Assembly (NCBI GenBank): GCA_003385605.1
Contig: QQUU01000004.1
Location: forward strand, 1 to 64,000
Direction: 5' to 3'
From: Bacteroidota bacterium
Lineage (GTDB): Bacteria; Bacteroidota; Bacteroidia; Flavobacteriales; Schleiferiaceae
DNA length: 64,000 nt
In this document: piece by piece, positions 16,874-26,900 of the stretch
Numbering within the stretch: position 1 is the stretch's first letter
Layout: the number at the start of each line of letters is the position of its first letter
Notes under the pieces: generated by a model
The model's input: only the letters and a program-made list of their open reading frames with translations
Databases searched by the model: none
What the model was told of the DNA's origin: nothing
Program-made: the position numbers and the translations under genes

Positions 16874-19800
16874 ATGGAAGAGAAAAAGAGTTTAATCAAG
16901 CAGTTCGGACCCTCCACCTTCTCGGTGAAGAACCGAATGACGGTGTACGTACTGACCGTAATCATTTTCGCGGCAGGTATTTTTAGTTACACCTCGATGC
17001 CTTCAGAGGCATTCCCTGAAATTGTAACGCCAGAAATCTACGTCGGTACTCCTTACCCTGGAAACTCGCCAGTGGATATTGAGAAGTTGATTACCCGTCC
17101 TTTAGAGAAGGAAATTAATGGTATCTCGGGCGTGGATGAGATCAATTCTACTTCGGTAGAGGGCTATTCCACCATCCAAGTAAAGTTCAACTTTGACGTC
17201 ACTCCTGAGGATGCCCTCAGAAAAGTGAAAGACAAGGTGGACGCGGCCATGGGCCAGCCAGACTTCCCTACAGATTTGCCGGCAGATCCTAACGTATTTG
17301 AGTTGAACTTCTCGGAATTGATGCCGATTATGAACATCAATATGTCCGGAGAATTTTCCTTGGACCAACTCAAGGACTACGGTGAATACCTCGAGGAGCG
17401 CATTGAAGATCTAACCGAGATTTCTAAAGTGGATATCCGTGGTATCGACGACAAGGAAGTGCGTGTCCTGGTTGACACTAAAAAGTTAGAGAGCCTCGAG
17501 CTGAGCTTCCGCGACATCGCCGGGGCCATCCAAAACGAGAACATGACCATTTCAGGAGGTAACCTTTTGGTCGACGGCTACCGCCGCAACGTTCGCGTGG
17601 TTGGTGAGATTCGTGAGCTTGACGAGTTGCGCAATGTGATCATCAAGAGCGAGAAGATGCAGCTTGTACGCCTTGCAGATGTGGCAGAAATCGAATTTGA
17701 TGAGGTAGAGCGTGAGTCCTACGCGCGTCAGTACGGTGCTTCAGTAGTTATGCTCGATGTGTTCAAGCGCTCTGGTGAAAACCAGATTATCGTAAGTGAA
17801 AAAATCGCCAACCTTCTTGAGGAGGCGAAGGACGATTACTTCCCAGACAACTTGAGTATTTCGGTGACCAATGACACGTCTGAGCAAACCAAAACTCAGG
17901 TGGCGGATCTAGAAAACTCCATCATCTTCGGGATGCTCTTGGTGGTATTGGTATTGATGTTCTTCCTTGGATTGCGCAATGCACTTTTCGTAGGTATTGC
18001 CATTCCTATGTCTATGCTCATGAGCTTCGTCATTCTGAACGCGATGGGCATCACATTGAATACTATTGTGCTTTTCGCCCTTGTATTGGCGTTGGGAATG
18101 CTGGTAGATAATGGCATTGTAGTCGTTGAGAATATCTACCGATTCATGGATGAAGGCTATTCGCGCATCGAAGCAGCGAAGCTAGGTGCCGGAGAGGTAG
18201 CCTTGCCGATCATCGCTTCTACTGCAACCACATTGGCAGCCTTCCTACCACTGGCTTTCTGGCCAGGTCTTTTCGGTGAATTCATGAAGTATTTGCCGTT
18301 GACATTGATCACTGTACTCTCTTCTTCACTGTTCGTTGCCTTGGTCATCAACCCGGGACTTACTTCGGCGCTGATGAAAGTCGAGGAAGCGCCATTGAAC
18401 AAGAAAAGATTAAACATGATTTCGCTTGCAGCTATCGTATTAGGTGCGCTCATTGCCTATGGCGCAGGTGCCATGGCCTTCGGAAACTTGTTTATCTACA
18501 GCGGGGTATTTGCCCTCATCTATGCGTACCTGGTAGTTCCTGCTACGGCGTGGTTCCAAGGCAAAGCGCTTCCTGCTCTTGAAGGTGGTTATAAAGGCGT
18601 ATTGAATTACGCCTTAAATGGAAGTAAACCTATGGTCTTCTTCATCGGAACCTTTGTACTTCTTGTATTCTCTGGAATGCTCTTAGGCGCTTTCCCGCCG
18701 AAGACGTTGTTCTTCCCGGAAAACATGCCGAACCAGGCTATGGTATATATCCAGATGCCTATTGGTACAGACATCGAGGAAACCAATGCAGTGACTTTGG
18801 AGCTCGAGAAAGAGGTGATGGCCATTGTGAACGAGTTCAATTTTACCGACGAGAACGGCGACCTTCAGAACTACATGGTAGAATCTGTGATTGCCCAAGT
18901 GGGTGAAGGAACTTCGGATCCAAATGCCGGTCCTTCGATGGCACAAACGCCAAATAAAGCGAAGATTACAGTGCAGTTCCACCCGTTTGCCGAGCGTTTA
19001 GATACTGAGGGTAACCGCGTAAATAGTGCAGATGTACTCAATAAGATTCGTGCTACGCTAAGCAACTACCCGGGTGTGGTCGTGAGTGTAGCGAAGGACA
19101 GCAATGGGCCGCCAACAGGGCCTCCTGTAAACATTGAGATTGCAGGGGACGACTACTTTGAATTGGTCCAAACGGCCGACGAGATTCGTACGTTCATTAA
19201 CTCTAAGGGTATCGCTGGTATCGAAGAGTTGAAGCTCGATGTTGAAACGGGTAAGCCGGAAATGCCGATCGAAGTAGACCGTGTTAAGGCGCGTGCGCTT
19301 GGCTTGAGTTCTGCACAGATTGGTGATGCGATGCGTACTGCACTTTTCGGTAAAGAAGTAAGCCGATTCAAAGACGGCGAGGACGATTACCCAATCAACC
19401 TTCGTATGACCGACGAGTACCGCTACAACGTGGAAGATTTGATGAACCAAAAAATCACCTTCCGTGACCAAGCGACCGGTCGCATCAAACAAGTACCTAT
19501 CTCAGCTGTCGCCAAGGCGAAGAAGACCTCGACGTTCTCTTCGGTGAAGCGTATTGATCTTAAGCGTGTGATCTCGGTACAATCAAACGTGCTCGAGGGT
19601 GCTAACCCAACCGAGGTGGTCAACGCCATCAAAGAGGTGATGAACGATTACGAATTACCACGTGGAATTAAGGTTGACTTTACGGGTGAGCAAGAAGAAC
19701 AAGCGAAGGAATTGAGCTTCCTTTCTGGAGCCCTACTCATCGCGGTATTCTTGATTTTCCTCATCCTTGTGAGCCAATTCAATTCTGCATCAACACCATT

Positions 19801-20326
19801 TATCATCCTTGTGACCGTAGTATTCTCGCTCATCGGGGTATTCCTAGGTTTGGTCATCTTCCGCATGGAATTTGTCATCATGATGACGATGATTGGTATC
19901 ATTTCACTTGCGGGTATTGTGGTGAATAATGCTATCGTTTTGATCGATTTCATCAAGCAGTTGACCGCACGTAAAAAGGAAGCGTTAGGAATGGAGGAAA
20001 GCGACAAGCTCGCTAATCCTGAGCTTATCGAGGTCATCGTTGAAGCGGGCCGTACGCGTTTGCGTCCAGTACTTTTGACGGCCATCACCACCATCCTTGG
20101 TTTGATCCCACTGGCTACCGGTATGAACATCAACTTCTACACGCTCTTCAGCGAGAACGATCCGAACATCTTCTTTGGAGGTGATAATGTGGTGTTCTGG
20201 GGACCAATGTCGTGGACCGTCATCTTTGGCCTGACTTTTGCAACCTTCTTAACACTCGTGATTGTGCCAGTGATGTACTTCTTGTTTGAAAGAATGCAGC
20301 GCTTCTTCGCGAGATTAATAGCGTGA
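16874..20326 (+). CDS. RND family efflux transporter permease
   Basis: The proton-driven inner-membrane pump, 1150 residues and about 100 longer than AcrB. The layout is TM1, large periplasmic loop, TM2-6, TM7, second periplasmic loop, TM8-12. TM4 carries LGMLVDNGIVVVEN: the first proton-relay aspartate of the AcrB DD pair is kept and the second is Asn, a variant seen in other RND families. Extra length comes from an insertion at about residues 505-620 with additional hydrophobic stretches (LNMISLAAIVLGALIAYGAG and after) before TM7. Substrate probably a hydrophobic drug, detergent or metabolite; not a CusA-type metal pump by its TM4 motif. Terminator directly downstream ends the operon. Confidence 0.93.
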   Translation: MEEKKSLIKQFGPSTFSVKNRMTVYVLTVIIFAAGIFSYTSMPSEAFPEIVTPEIYVGTPYPGNSPVDIEKLITRPLEKEINGISGVDEINSTSVEGYSTIQVKFNFDVTPEDALRKVKDKVDAAMGQPDFPTDLPADPNVFELNFSELMPIMNINMSGEFSLDQLKDYGEYLEERIEDLTEISKVDIRGIDDKEVRVLVDTKKLESLELSFRDIAGAIQNENMTISGGNLLVDGYRRNVRVVGEIRELDELRNVIIKSEKMQLVRLADVAEIEFDEVERESYARQYGASVVMLDVFKRSGENQIIVSEKIANLLEEAKDDYFPDNLSISVTNDTSEQTKTQVADLENSIIFGMLLVVLVLMFFLGLRNALFVGIAIPMSMLMSFVILNAMGITLNTIVLFALVLALGMLVDNGIVVVENIYRFMDEGYSRIEAAKLGAGEVALPIIASTATTLAAFLPLAFWPGLFGEFMKYLPLTLITVLSSSLFVALVINPGLTSALMKVEEAPLNKKRLNMISLAAIVLGALIAYGAGAMAFGNLFIYSGVFALIYAYLVVPATAWFQGKALPALEGGYKGVLNYALNGSKPMVFFIGTFVLLVFSGMLLGAFPPKTLFFPENMPNQAMVYIQMPIGTDIEETNAVTLELEKEVMAIVNEFNFTDENGDLQNYMVESVIAQVGEGTSDPNAGPSMAQTPNKAKITVQFHPFAERLDTEGNRVNSADVLNKIRATLSNYPGVVVSVAKDSNGPPTGPPVNIEIAGDDYFELVQTADEIRTFINSKGIAGIEELKLDVETGKPEMPIEVDRVKARALGLSSAQIGDAMRTALFGKEVSRFKDGEDDYPINLRMTDEYRYNVEDLMNQKITFRDQATGRIKQVPISAVAKAKKTSTFSSVKRIDLKRVISVQSNVLEGANPTEVVNAIKEVMNDYELPRGIKVDFTGEQEEQAKELSFLSGALLIAVFLIFLILVSQFNSASTPFIILVTVVFSLIGVFLGLVIFRMEFVIMMTMIGIISLAGIVVNNAIVLIDFIKQLTARKKEALGMEESDKLANPELIEVIVEAGRTRLRPVLLTAITTILGLIPLATGMNINFYTLFSENDPNIFFGGDNVVFWGPMSWTVIFGLTFATFLTLVIVPVMYFLFERMQRFFARLIA

Positions 20327-20358
20327 AAATACCCAACCTAAGCTCAAGATTAAGCTAC

Positions 20359-20398
20359 AATTCCAGCGGCGCCACGCGCCGCTGGAATTTTTATTTTT
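20359..20398 (+). terminator. Intrinsic terminator of the efflux operon
   Basis: A perfect 13-base-pair stem (20359-20371 with 20377-20389, five-base loop) followed by a T-rich tract to 20398. It lies 32 bases after the RND pump stop and separates the efflux operon from dxs. Confidence 0.92.
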
Positions 20399-20415
20399 CA
20401 CCCGATTTTTTGCGC

Positions 20416-20423
20416 TAATTTTA
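20416..20423 (+). promoter_or_regulatory. Candidate -7 box of dxs, four bases before ATG
   Basis: TAATTTTA matches TAnnTTT(G) except for the last base and is followed by exactly four bases and the dxs ATG at 20428, so a transcript would start about at the start codon. It follows the efflux terminator, so a promoter is needed here. No clear -33 TTG at 19-21 bases. Confidence 0.4.
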
Positions 20424-20427
20424 TCCA

Positions 20428-22002
20428 ATGATTGAGCGCTTGCGCAACATAGAACCTGTCGACTTAACCACCTTCACTAACGAACTCAAAGAAGAGATCG
20501 TAGCGCTTGTATCGGATAAGATTCCTCACTTAGAATCTTCCCTTGCTGTGGCGGAATTAACGGTGGCACTGCATTACCTATTGAACACTCCTGAAGACTT
20601 GCTCATTTGGGATGTTGGACATCAAGGGTATGTCCATAAAGCTCTTACTGGACGCTTGGAAGCCTTAGCTACACAACGCACCAAAGATGGGATAAGTGGG
20701 TTCTTGAAGCGCGATGAAAGTCCCTACGATTTCTTCGGAGCTGGACACGCCTCTACCTCATTAAGTGTGCTTACAGGAGCATGTATTGCCGATGCAGCAT
20801 CAGGCCGCGAGCGCAAGCGCGTGGCGGTGATTGGAGACGGTTCTATGACAGGCGGTCAGAGTTTTGAGGCATTGAATCATTTAGCCACTCTAGCTGGAGA
20901 TGCGGTGGTTGTTCTCAACGACAACGACGGCAGCATAGACCCAACGGTAGGAGCACTGCATGAGGGCAACAGTTATAGCAGTTATATCCAAAGTTTAGAC
21001 TGGGAATACAGCTACCTTGCTGAGGGCAACGATGTTTTAGCGCTAGTTGAGTCCTTGAAATCGGTCATTGATCGTGGTGGAAAGCAGGTGCTTCATATTC
21101 GTACCACCAAGCCTATTTTGAGTAAAACCAAATCCTACCAACCAGGAACGACCTTCCAATGGTGGGCTGCGGAGCAAATGCGCTCGATATTAAAGTCGAA
21201 CGACAAGCTGCGTGTATTCTCTCCGGCGATGTTTGCAAGCAGCGGGTTTGGTCCATTGCGTGCGGAATTCCCAGAGCAGTTTATTGATACAGGAATTAAT
21301 GAGCCCCATACAGTGACCGCGGCGGCTGGTATGGCCGCTGCTGGTGGACGAGCTTGGGTACATATCTACAGTACCTTTTTGCAACGTGCTATGGACCAAG
21401 TCATCCACGATATAGCGCTTCAAAACCTGCCGGTCATCTTCTTGGTTGATAGAGCCGGCTTGGTCGGTGCTGACGGTCCTACGCACCACGGTGTATTTGA
21501 TGCAGGTTTTCTTGCGGATGTACCAAATGCAACCGTCTGGAATCCGCGCAACGGCGATGAACTTCAAGCGATGATGGCAGAAGCATTTACGATACAAGAT
21601 TCATTAGAGGGGCCGCTGTTTATTCGCTATCCAAAAGCTAAAACGGTTTGTGGCACTGCGGAGAAATTTGAACCGAAGAAGTGGATTTCACGACAAGGGT
21701 CCAATTCTTTATTTCTTTCTACGGGCGCGCTTTCTTCCTTCGTAGCATCTGGCGTATTTGATCACTTACATGTTGGTCAGGTTAAACCGCTACCTCAAGA
21801 TTTAGCTGAAATCCTTAAAGACTATACCAATGTTTTAGTCCTTGAAGAAGGTCTAGGAACAGGAGGCTTCTTTGGTGCTGTAGCAGGCCTTGTTGCCGAT
21901 AAAGACCTGGAAGTGAAACTGGTGAAAAGAAAGATTTCTGACGAATTCACGAACCACGGCAATAGGCATGAGTTATTAAAGGAGTTGGGTCTTATACCAT
22001 AA
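20428..22002 (+). CDS. dxs: 1-deoxy-D-xylulose-5-phosphate synthase, short form
   Basis: A thiamine-diphosphate enzyme condensing pyruvate and glyceraldehyde 3-phosphate, the first step of the MEP isoprenoid pathway. DXS landmarks: GHQGYVHKALTGR (about residues 67-79), 'GFLKRDESPYDFFGAGHASTS', the TPP motif GDGSM...VLNDND, and DRAGLVGADGPTHHG with the catalytic region. At 524 residues it is about 100 shorter than E. coli DXS (620); the linker between TPP-binding halves (after 'PTVGALHEGNS') and the N-terminus are the shortened parts. All core motifs remain, so it is probably active; a related transketolase-like activity is less likely. Preceded by a terminator and a near-start TAATTTTA box. 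Confidence 0.85.
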   Translation: MIERLRNIEPVDLTTFTNELKEEIVALVSDKIPHLESSLAVAELTVALHYLLNTPEDLLIWDVGHQGYVHKALTGRLEALATQRTKDGISGFLKRDESPYDFFGAGHASTSLSVLTGACIADAASGRERKRVAVIGDGSMTGGQSFEALNHLATLAGDAVVVLNDNDGSIDPTVGALHEGNSYSSYIQSLDWEYSYLAEGNDVLALVESLKSVIDRGGKQVLHIRTTKPILSKTKSYQPGTTFQWWAAEQMRSILKSNDKLRVFSPAMFASSGFGPLRAEFPEQFIDTGINEPHTVTAAAGMAAAGGRAWVHIYSTFLQRAMDQVIHDIALQNLPVIFLVDRAGLVGADGPTHHGVFDAGFLADVPNATVWNPRNGDELQAMMAEAFTIQDSLEGPLFIRYPKAKTVCGTAEKFEPKKWISRQGSNSLFLSTGALSSFVASGVFDHLHVGQVKPLPQDLAEILKDYTNVLVLEEGLGTGGFFGAVAGLVADKDLEVKLVKRKISDEFTNHGNRHELLKELGLIP

Positions 22003-22026
22003 TTTTCGAGGGCCCTCACCTTAGCT

Positions 22027-22563
22027 ATGAAAAAATTATCCCTACTGCTTGCCGTGCTCTTTGCAGGAAGTGCCTACGCCCAAACAAAATCATTTTCACC
22101 GTCATCAAAAGCTTCGTTTGAGGTTGGAAACATGATTTTCAACACCGTTGAAGGAACCATTGCGGGAGCACGAGGTACTGCAGAATACGATGAGGGTATT
22201 CTTGTGGCCATTGCCGGAACATTGGACGCAAACACGATTAAAAGCGGAAATACCACTCGTGATTCCCACCTGAAAGACAAAGAAGAATTCTTCAATACCA
22301 AGGCGACTCCTAGAATTGACTTTACGGCCAAGGAAGTCGTATTTGTTGGAAAATCCTCAGGGGTAACCACTTATAAACTCAGAGGCTCCCTTACCTTGCG
22401 GGGAGTATCGAATGAAATTGAGATCGAAGTAGAGGAAACTTCGGCCAATCATTTGGTAAGCACCTTTACCGTGAACAGAGACCTTTGGGGTCTTGGCGAT
22501 GGCTGGTCCAAAACAATAATTGCGCGAGACATTGAGGTAAGGGTGGATATCCACCTAGAATAA
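22027..22563 (+). CDS. YceI family protein (lipid/polyisoprenoid-binding)
   Basis: A 178-residue periplasmic protein of the YceI family, an eight-stranded lipocalin-like barrel known in one structure to bind polyisoprenoid. The signal peptide ends near AGSAYA (about residue 19). Family features are 'ASFEVGNMIFNTVEGTI', 'DSHLKDKEEFFNTKATPRIDF' and 'LRGSLTLRGVSNEIEIEV'. It starts 24 bases after dxs, an isoprenoid gene, which fits but does not prove a shared job. The helicase follows after four bases. Confidence 0.9.
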   Translation: MKKLSLLLAVLFAGSAYAQTKSFSPSSKASFEVGNMIFNTVEGTIAGARGTAEYDEGILVAIAGTLDANTIKSGNTTRDSHLKDKEEFFNTKATPRIDFTAKEVVFVGKSSGVTTYKLRGSLTLRGVSNEIEIEVEETSANHLVSTFTVNRDLWGLGDGWSKTIIARDIEVRVDIHLE

Positions 22564-22567
22564 ATAG

Positions 22568-23917
22568 ATGAAGAAATTCACCGACTTTGGCCTGAACGAA
22601 ACACTGCTGGACGCCTTGTTCTATATGAACTTTGAAGAGGCTACAGAGATTCAGGAAAAGGCCATTCCCACCATATTAGAAGGCAAAGATTTGATTGGTT
22701 GTGCTCAGACGGGTACAGGAAAAACCGCAGCCTTTGTCTTGCCAACCTTGAATCAAGTTGCTGAAGAAGAAAGCGACGGTGTCCAGGTACTTATTTTGTG
22801 TCCAACACGTGAGTTGGCCATTCAGATTGAGCAGCAGATCCAAGGGATCGCGTATTTCACTAACGCCTCTTGTTATGCTGTCTATGGCGGTGGCGACGGA
22901 GTAAGCTGGGAAGGAGAAGCAGATGCGCTTAAAGGGGGTGCGGACATTATTGTTGCTACTCCTGGTCGATTGCTTGCGCACATCGCCCGCGGCTATGTGA
23001 AGTTCGATACGGTGAAACACCTCATTTTGGACGAGGCGGACCGCATGCTTGACATCGGTTTCTTTGACGACATCATTAAAATCATCAAGCAGCTTCCTGA
23101 GGAGCGTCAAAGCCTTATGTTTTCGGCAACTATGGCGCCCAAAATTCGCCAGCTCGCCAAACAAATTTTGAAAGATCCCGAGGAGATTTCTGTCGCCATT
23201 TCCAAACCTGCGGAGGGAGTGACGCAAAAAGTCATCATGGCACACGAAGAGCAGAAAGTAAAGCTCGTGCAGCACGTTCTTGGCGATAAAGACGACTTTA
23301 ACTCCATCATTATTTTCTGTTCCACGAAAAAGAAAGTTGAAAAGCTTGCCCGTAAACTGAAGCAAAAAGGGTATGCCTGTCAAGGAATCAGTTCGGACTA
23401 TGAGCAGGATGCGCGCGAAGAGGCTTTAAGAGACTTTAGAAGCGGTAAGACGCGCATTATGGTGGCCACTGATGTGATGTCCCGTGGTATTGATATCAAG
23501 GGCATTGATCTCGTCATCAACTACGACGTTCCAGGAGATGCTGAGGACTACGTACACCGTATTGGCCGCACCGCGCGTGCAAAAACAGAAGGAATGGCCG
23601 TGACTCTTGTTTGCCCCGATGACATGTTCAAGTTCTCTAAAATTGAGCGATTGATCGATAGAGAATTGGACAAAGAGCAGCCGCCAAAACACCTTGGTGA
23701 AGGTCCACAATGGCGTGGTCCAAGCGGAAAAGGAAAGGGACGTAAGAATTCAAAAAATAAACGCGAGGATAAACCGCGCAAAGACAAATCACGCAGCGAT
23801 AAATCTCGTGGTGATCGTAAGGATCGTAAACCACGCCAAGATCGCAAGAAGGAAAAGTCGAAAAACAGACTCTTGTACGAGGCGCTGCCCAACCCTAAGG
23901 CTGAGGTCGTTTCTTAG
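22568..23917 (+). CDS. DEAD-box ATP-dependent RNA helicase
   Basis: A 449-residue RNA helicase. Q motif (FTDFGLNETLLDAL) precedes Walker A AQTGTGKTAAF (about residues 46-56), PTRELAIQI, DEAD within LDEADRMLDIGF, motif III SAT, and the second RecA domain with HRIGRTARAKTEG. The C-terminal ~65 residues are a very basic, low-complexity tail rich in Lys, Arg, Asp and Ser (KGKGRKNSKNKREDKPRK...), as in RhlE-like proteins that contact RNA or ribosomes. Its stop overlaps the convergent CotH-protein stop by four bases. Confidence 0.95.
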   Translation: MKKFTDFGLNETLLDALFYMNFEEATEIQEKAIPTILEGKDLIGCAQTGTGKTAAFVLPTLNQVAEEESDGVQVLILCPTRELAIQIEQQIQGIAYFTNASCYAVYGGGDGVSWEGEADALKGGADIIVATPGRLLAHIARGYVKFDTVKHLILDEADRMLDIGFFDDIIKIIKQLPEERQSLMFSATMAPKIRQLAKQILKDPEEISVAISKPAEGVTQKVIMAHEEQKVKLVQHVLGDKDDFNSIIIFCSTKKKVEKLARKLKQKGYACQGISSDYEQDAREEALRDFRSGKTRIMVATDVMSRGIDIKGIDLVINYDVPGDAEDYVHRIGRTARAKTEGMAVTLVCPDDMFKFSKIERLIDRELDKEQPPKHLGEGPQWRGPSGKGKGRKNSKNKREDKPRKDKSRSDKSRGDRKDRKPRQDRKKEKSKNRLLYEALPNPKAEVVS

Positions 23918-26900
23918 ATTAAAATAAACCGCTCTGCATAAGCCTCGGTCGGGGTTTCCACGCGCAAAATGTAGGTTCCGCGTGCCAATCCGCTCACGTC
24001 AATAGTTTCATTGAATTGTCCAATGAAGTCCGCTCGGCTATTTTGCCAAACTTCCTGTCCGGAGGTGTTGAAAATACGCATGTTCATATCGCTCTGAGTG
24101 CCGAGGATGAATTGAACGTGCAGTTGATCGATTGCTGGATTCGGGAATAGAAGTAAGGAGTACGATTCTCGCTCCACAGTGAATATTTCAGTCGATATTT
24201 CACAGGAATCGAAACGTACCGTAAGTCCATAATTACCATTTGTAGGGTTGAAGAGCACGCTGTCTTCAGAAATGGTGATGCCGTTTAGGGTCCAATTGTA
24301 AACTACACCGCTAACGTCCTCAGAAATTGCGCTGCGCAATACATTTCCGTCGGCGACAATATCCACATCAATGACCGCTGAACAGGTGTCGAAATTTGCG
24401 ACCAACTCTGTATTTGTACTCATCACAACCTGAATAGAATCGTCTTCTTCATTCTGGTAATTCCCGTTGTTTGAGGTCCAATGCGAGAATACATAGCCAA
24501 AGTGGGGAGTAGCTTGCGCTGTAATAGGACACCCGCCGTGGTACACCCCTTCCCAAGGCAACTCTGGAGTGATGCTGTTGATGGTGATTGCTCCAGCGCC
24601 CGAAGGGTATGCATCGAGGTCCACATCTCGTTGGCCCATCAAAGAGAAGCTCTGATTGATGTGTTGTCGAGCGGTTGCTATTCTGTTCGCGTTGTACGAT
24701 TTAATCGAATTCACCGCATTTGACCAAAATGTGTAAGAATACGGCCCCATCTGACTGCTCCAGTTGGCAATGTGGTCGGGAATAGCAGGAGCTAGCGCCG
24801 CCTTTAATTCATCGGTAGTTGCATCAAAGTTTGCACTTTGGAATGTGGTGTTTATCAGGTCATCGTAACGATTGGTGAATCGACACATAAAGTCATCATT
24901 GTCAAGAACGTGATCAAAGAGCTCTGAATGGTCGTTTGGCGCGGTTGGGTTTCTTGCCCGGTCGATATAATTCTGGTAGATATTACCACCGTAAAGCCCA
25001 AAGGCGAAATCAGTATCGTACATCATGTAGCGCCACGTGGCACCAATGGTGTCTTGCCTCCACAATTTGACGTTATTCAGCCCCCAATCTATCCCTAACC
25101 AATCTCTATTCTGAATATATGTCTGGAAAACAAAGTAGTCGATGTAGTTATTGAGATCAAACCTTGAACTGAATATTTCTACGAAGTTGTCCGAAGAAGT
25201 ACTGGTGTTCATAATAATGTCGTAGGAGTCGGTAAAGTGTGCGGATGATCCCACCAATGAGCCGTCTCTGTTCATCAATTGCACCTCGTCGCTAGGTACA
25301 CCGTGGTTGCTTTCGACGTAATGTTCGTCCAATTTTTCTCTAATCCCGTACAACCCCCAATACGAACCGTTTAAGTACACGATACAGGGTTGGTAGCCCA
25401 TTCGGTCGATTTCAGTTCCCTGGGCCAATCTGCTCATAATAGCGTCTTGCAATCGGTCCGAGAGGCCATGCTGTCCGCCGTTTCGCAGGTTGAAGTTGTT
25501 GTAACTGGTGATGTGCGGCTTACGCTCGATTAAGGTGTATTCAATATCTCCGGTGTAAATGGATTTGGCATCCACCCTAAAAGATTTCTGTGGTTCTGCT
25601 CGTGACCAGCCGCCGTGAATTTCAAGATCAAATTCTGCCTCAAACTGTTTGGTCTGGGTGCCGTCGAAAAACTCCATCCTCGACTTTCTTGACCAAGGCT
25701 GCCAGAAATTACTGCCGAAATACGGGTAATTCGTACTGGCATTTGGCCCCATGACGTAGATACCCGTATACCAATTCCACAAGTGGTCTTCATCCGTGAT
25801 GATAGAAACGACAGGTAAATCGTGGTTATCCTCATTGATGATGTAGGTCCGGTCAACAGTTTCACTCGGCAATGCATTTCCGCTATTGCTAAATGAACGA
25901 ACACTTAAAACGCTAGTCTCAGTGATGTAAATGGTGCCGTTAACCTCGTTGTCGAACGCATCGGGCACATCACCATTTGTCGTGTAGTAAGAGGTCGCAT
26001 TAGGCGCAGTAGTTACCGTTACGGGATTGGCAGCACCGTACCAACCTGAGGCAAGATTAATCTGAGGCGCAGGAACAACCCCAGTATAGCATGTGCTTTG
26101 ATTGTTAGACGCGTTGGGAGTAGGCGCATTAAAAAAGCACCAGCTTCCTACACCATCTGGCGTCCGCCCTCGACTGATGGTATTTTTGATAGCACTTGAG
26201 ATGTAGGCACTGTCAATAATGTTTTCGCTAGTATCGCTGATTACCACAGTTTCTCCATGCGATAGTTTGAAATCTGCATGTGGAAGAACTGTTGGAGGAA
26301 CAATCCATTGAGGTAGACTTTGGTAGTTGTACGCAGTGGAAGCAATTCCTGCCGAGAGGAAGAAGTTACTCGTCATGTCCGAAGAATTTGCCGCCCTGTT
26401 GTGAACGCGAACCGCCAGTACATTATTTCCTGTCTGAAGCACGTCTTCTACTTGCTCGGCATGCATGAAAACGTGGTCGGGAATTCCTCCTGAATATAGT
26501 ACTGCCTCGTGGTCCCAACTGGTGAATTCGTTGTAGGCGGGTGAAGCGCTGAGATTTTCCGAGCGCATGATTTCGACACCATTGAGGTATGCAATAAAGC
26601 CGTCGTCGTAATCTGCGTGGAACATTAAATGCGTGATGTCATCAACATCGGCCACCACAAATTCTCGACGCATGAGGATGGATGGGGCAGCGGCAATAGT
26701 GGTGTTATCATCATTGTCACCGTAGCCTATACTTCCTTGTCCTGAGGACCAATTTTGGTCGTTATACCCCAACTGATTCCAATTCCCGTAGTCCGCTGGA
26801 GGAGGGTTGTTCCCGCTCCAATATTTCCACATATTATTGGCTTTCACCAAAGATTCCCAGTGGTTTGGTACTTTTAAATTCTCCCGTCCTGAGGCACAGA

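Noticed and set aside
19648-20133. Long minus-strand open frames opposite the RND pump
   Set aside because: Low-complexity Ser/Thr/Ile-rich translations mirrored from hydrophobic helices of the pump; no independent support.
22676-23383. Open frame of 235 codons on the minus strand within the helicase gene
   Set aside because: It lies entirely opposite a clear DEAD-box helicase, has no recognisable domain and reflects the codon bias of the sense gene.
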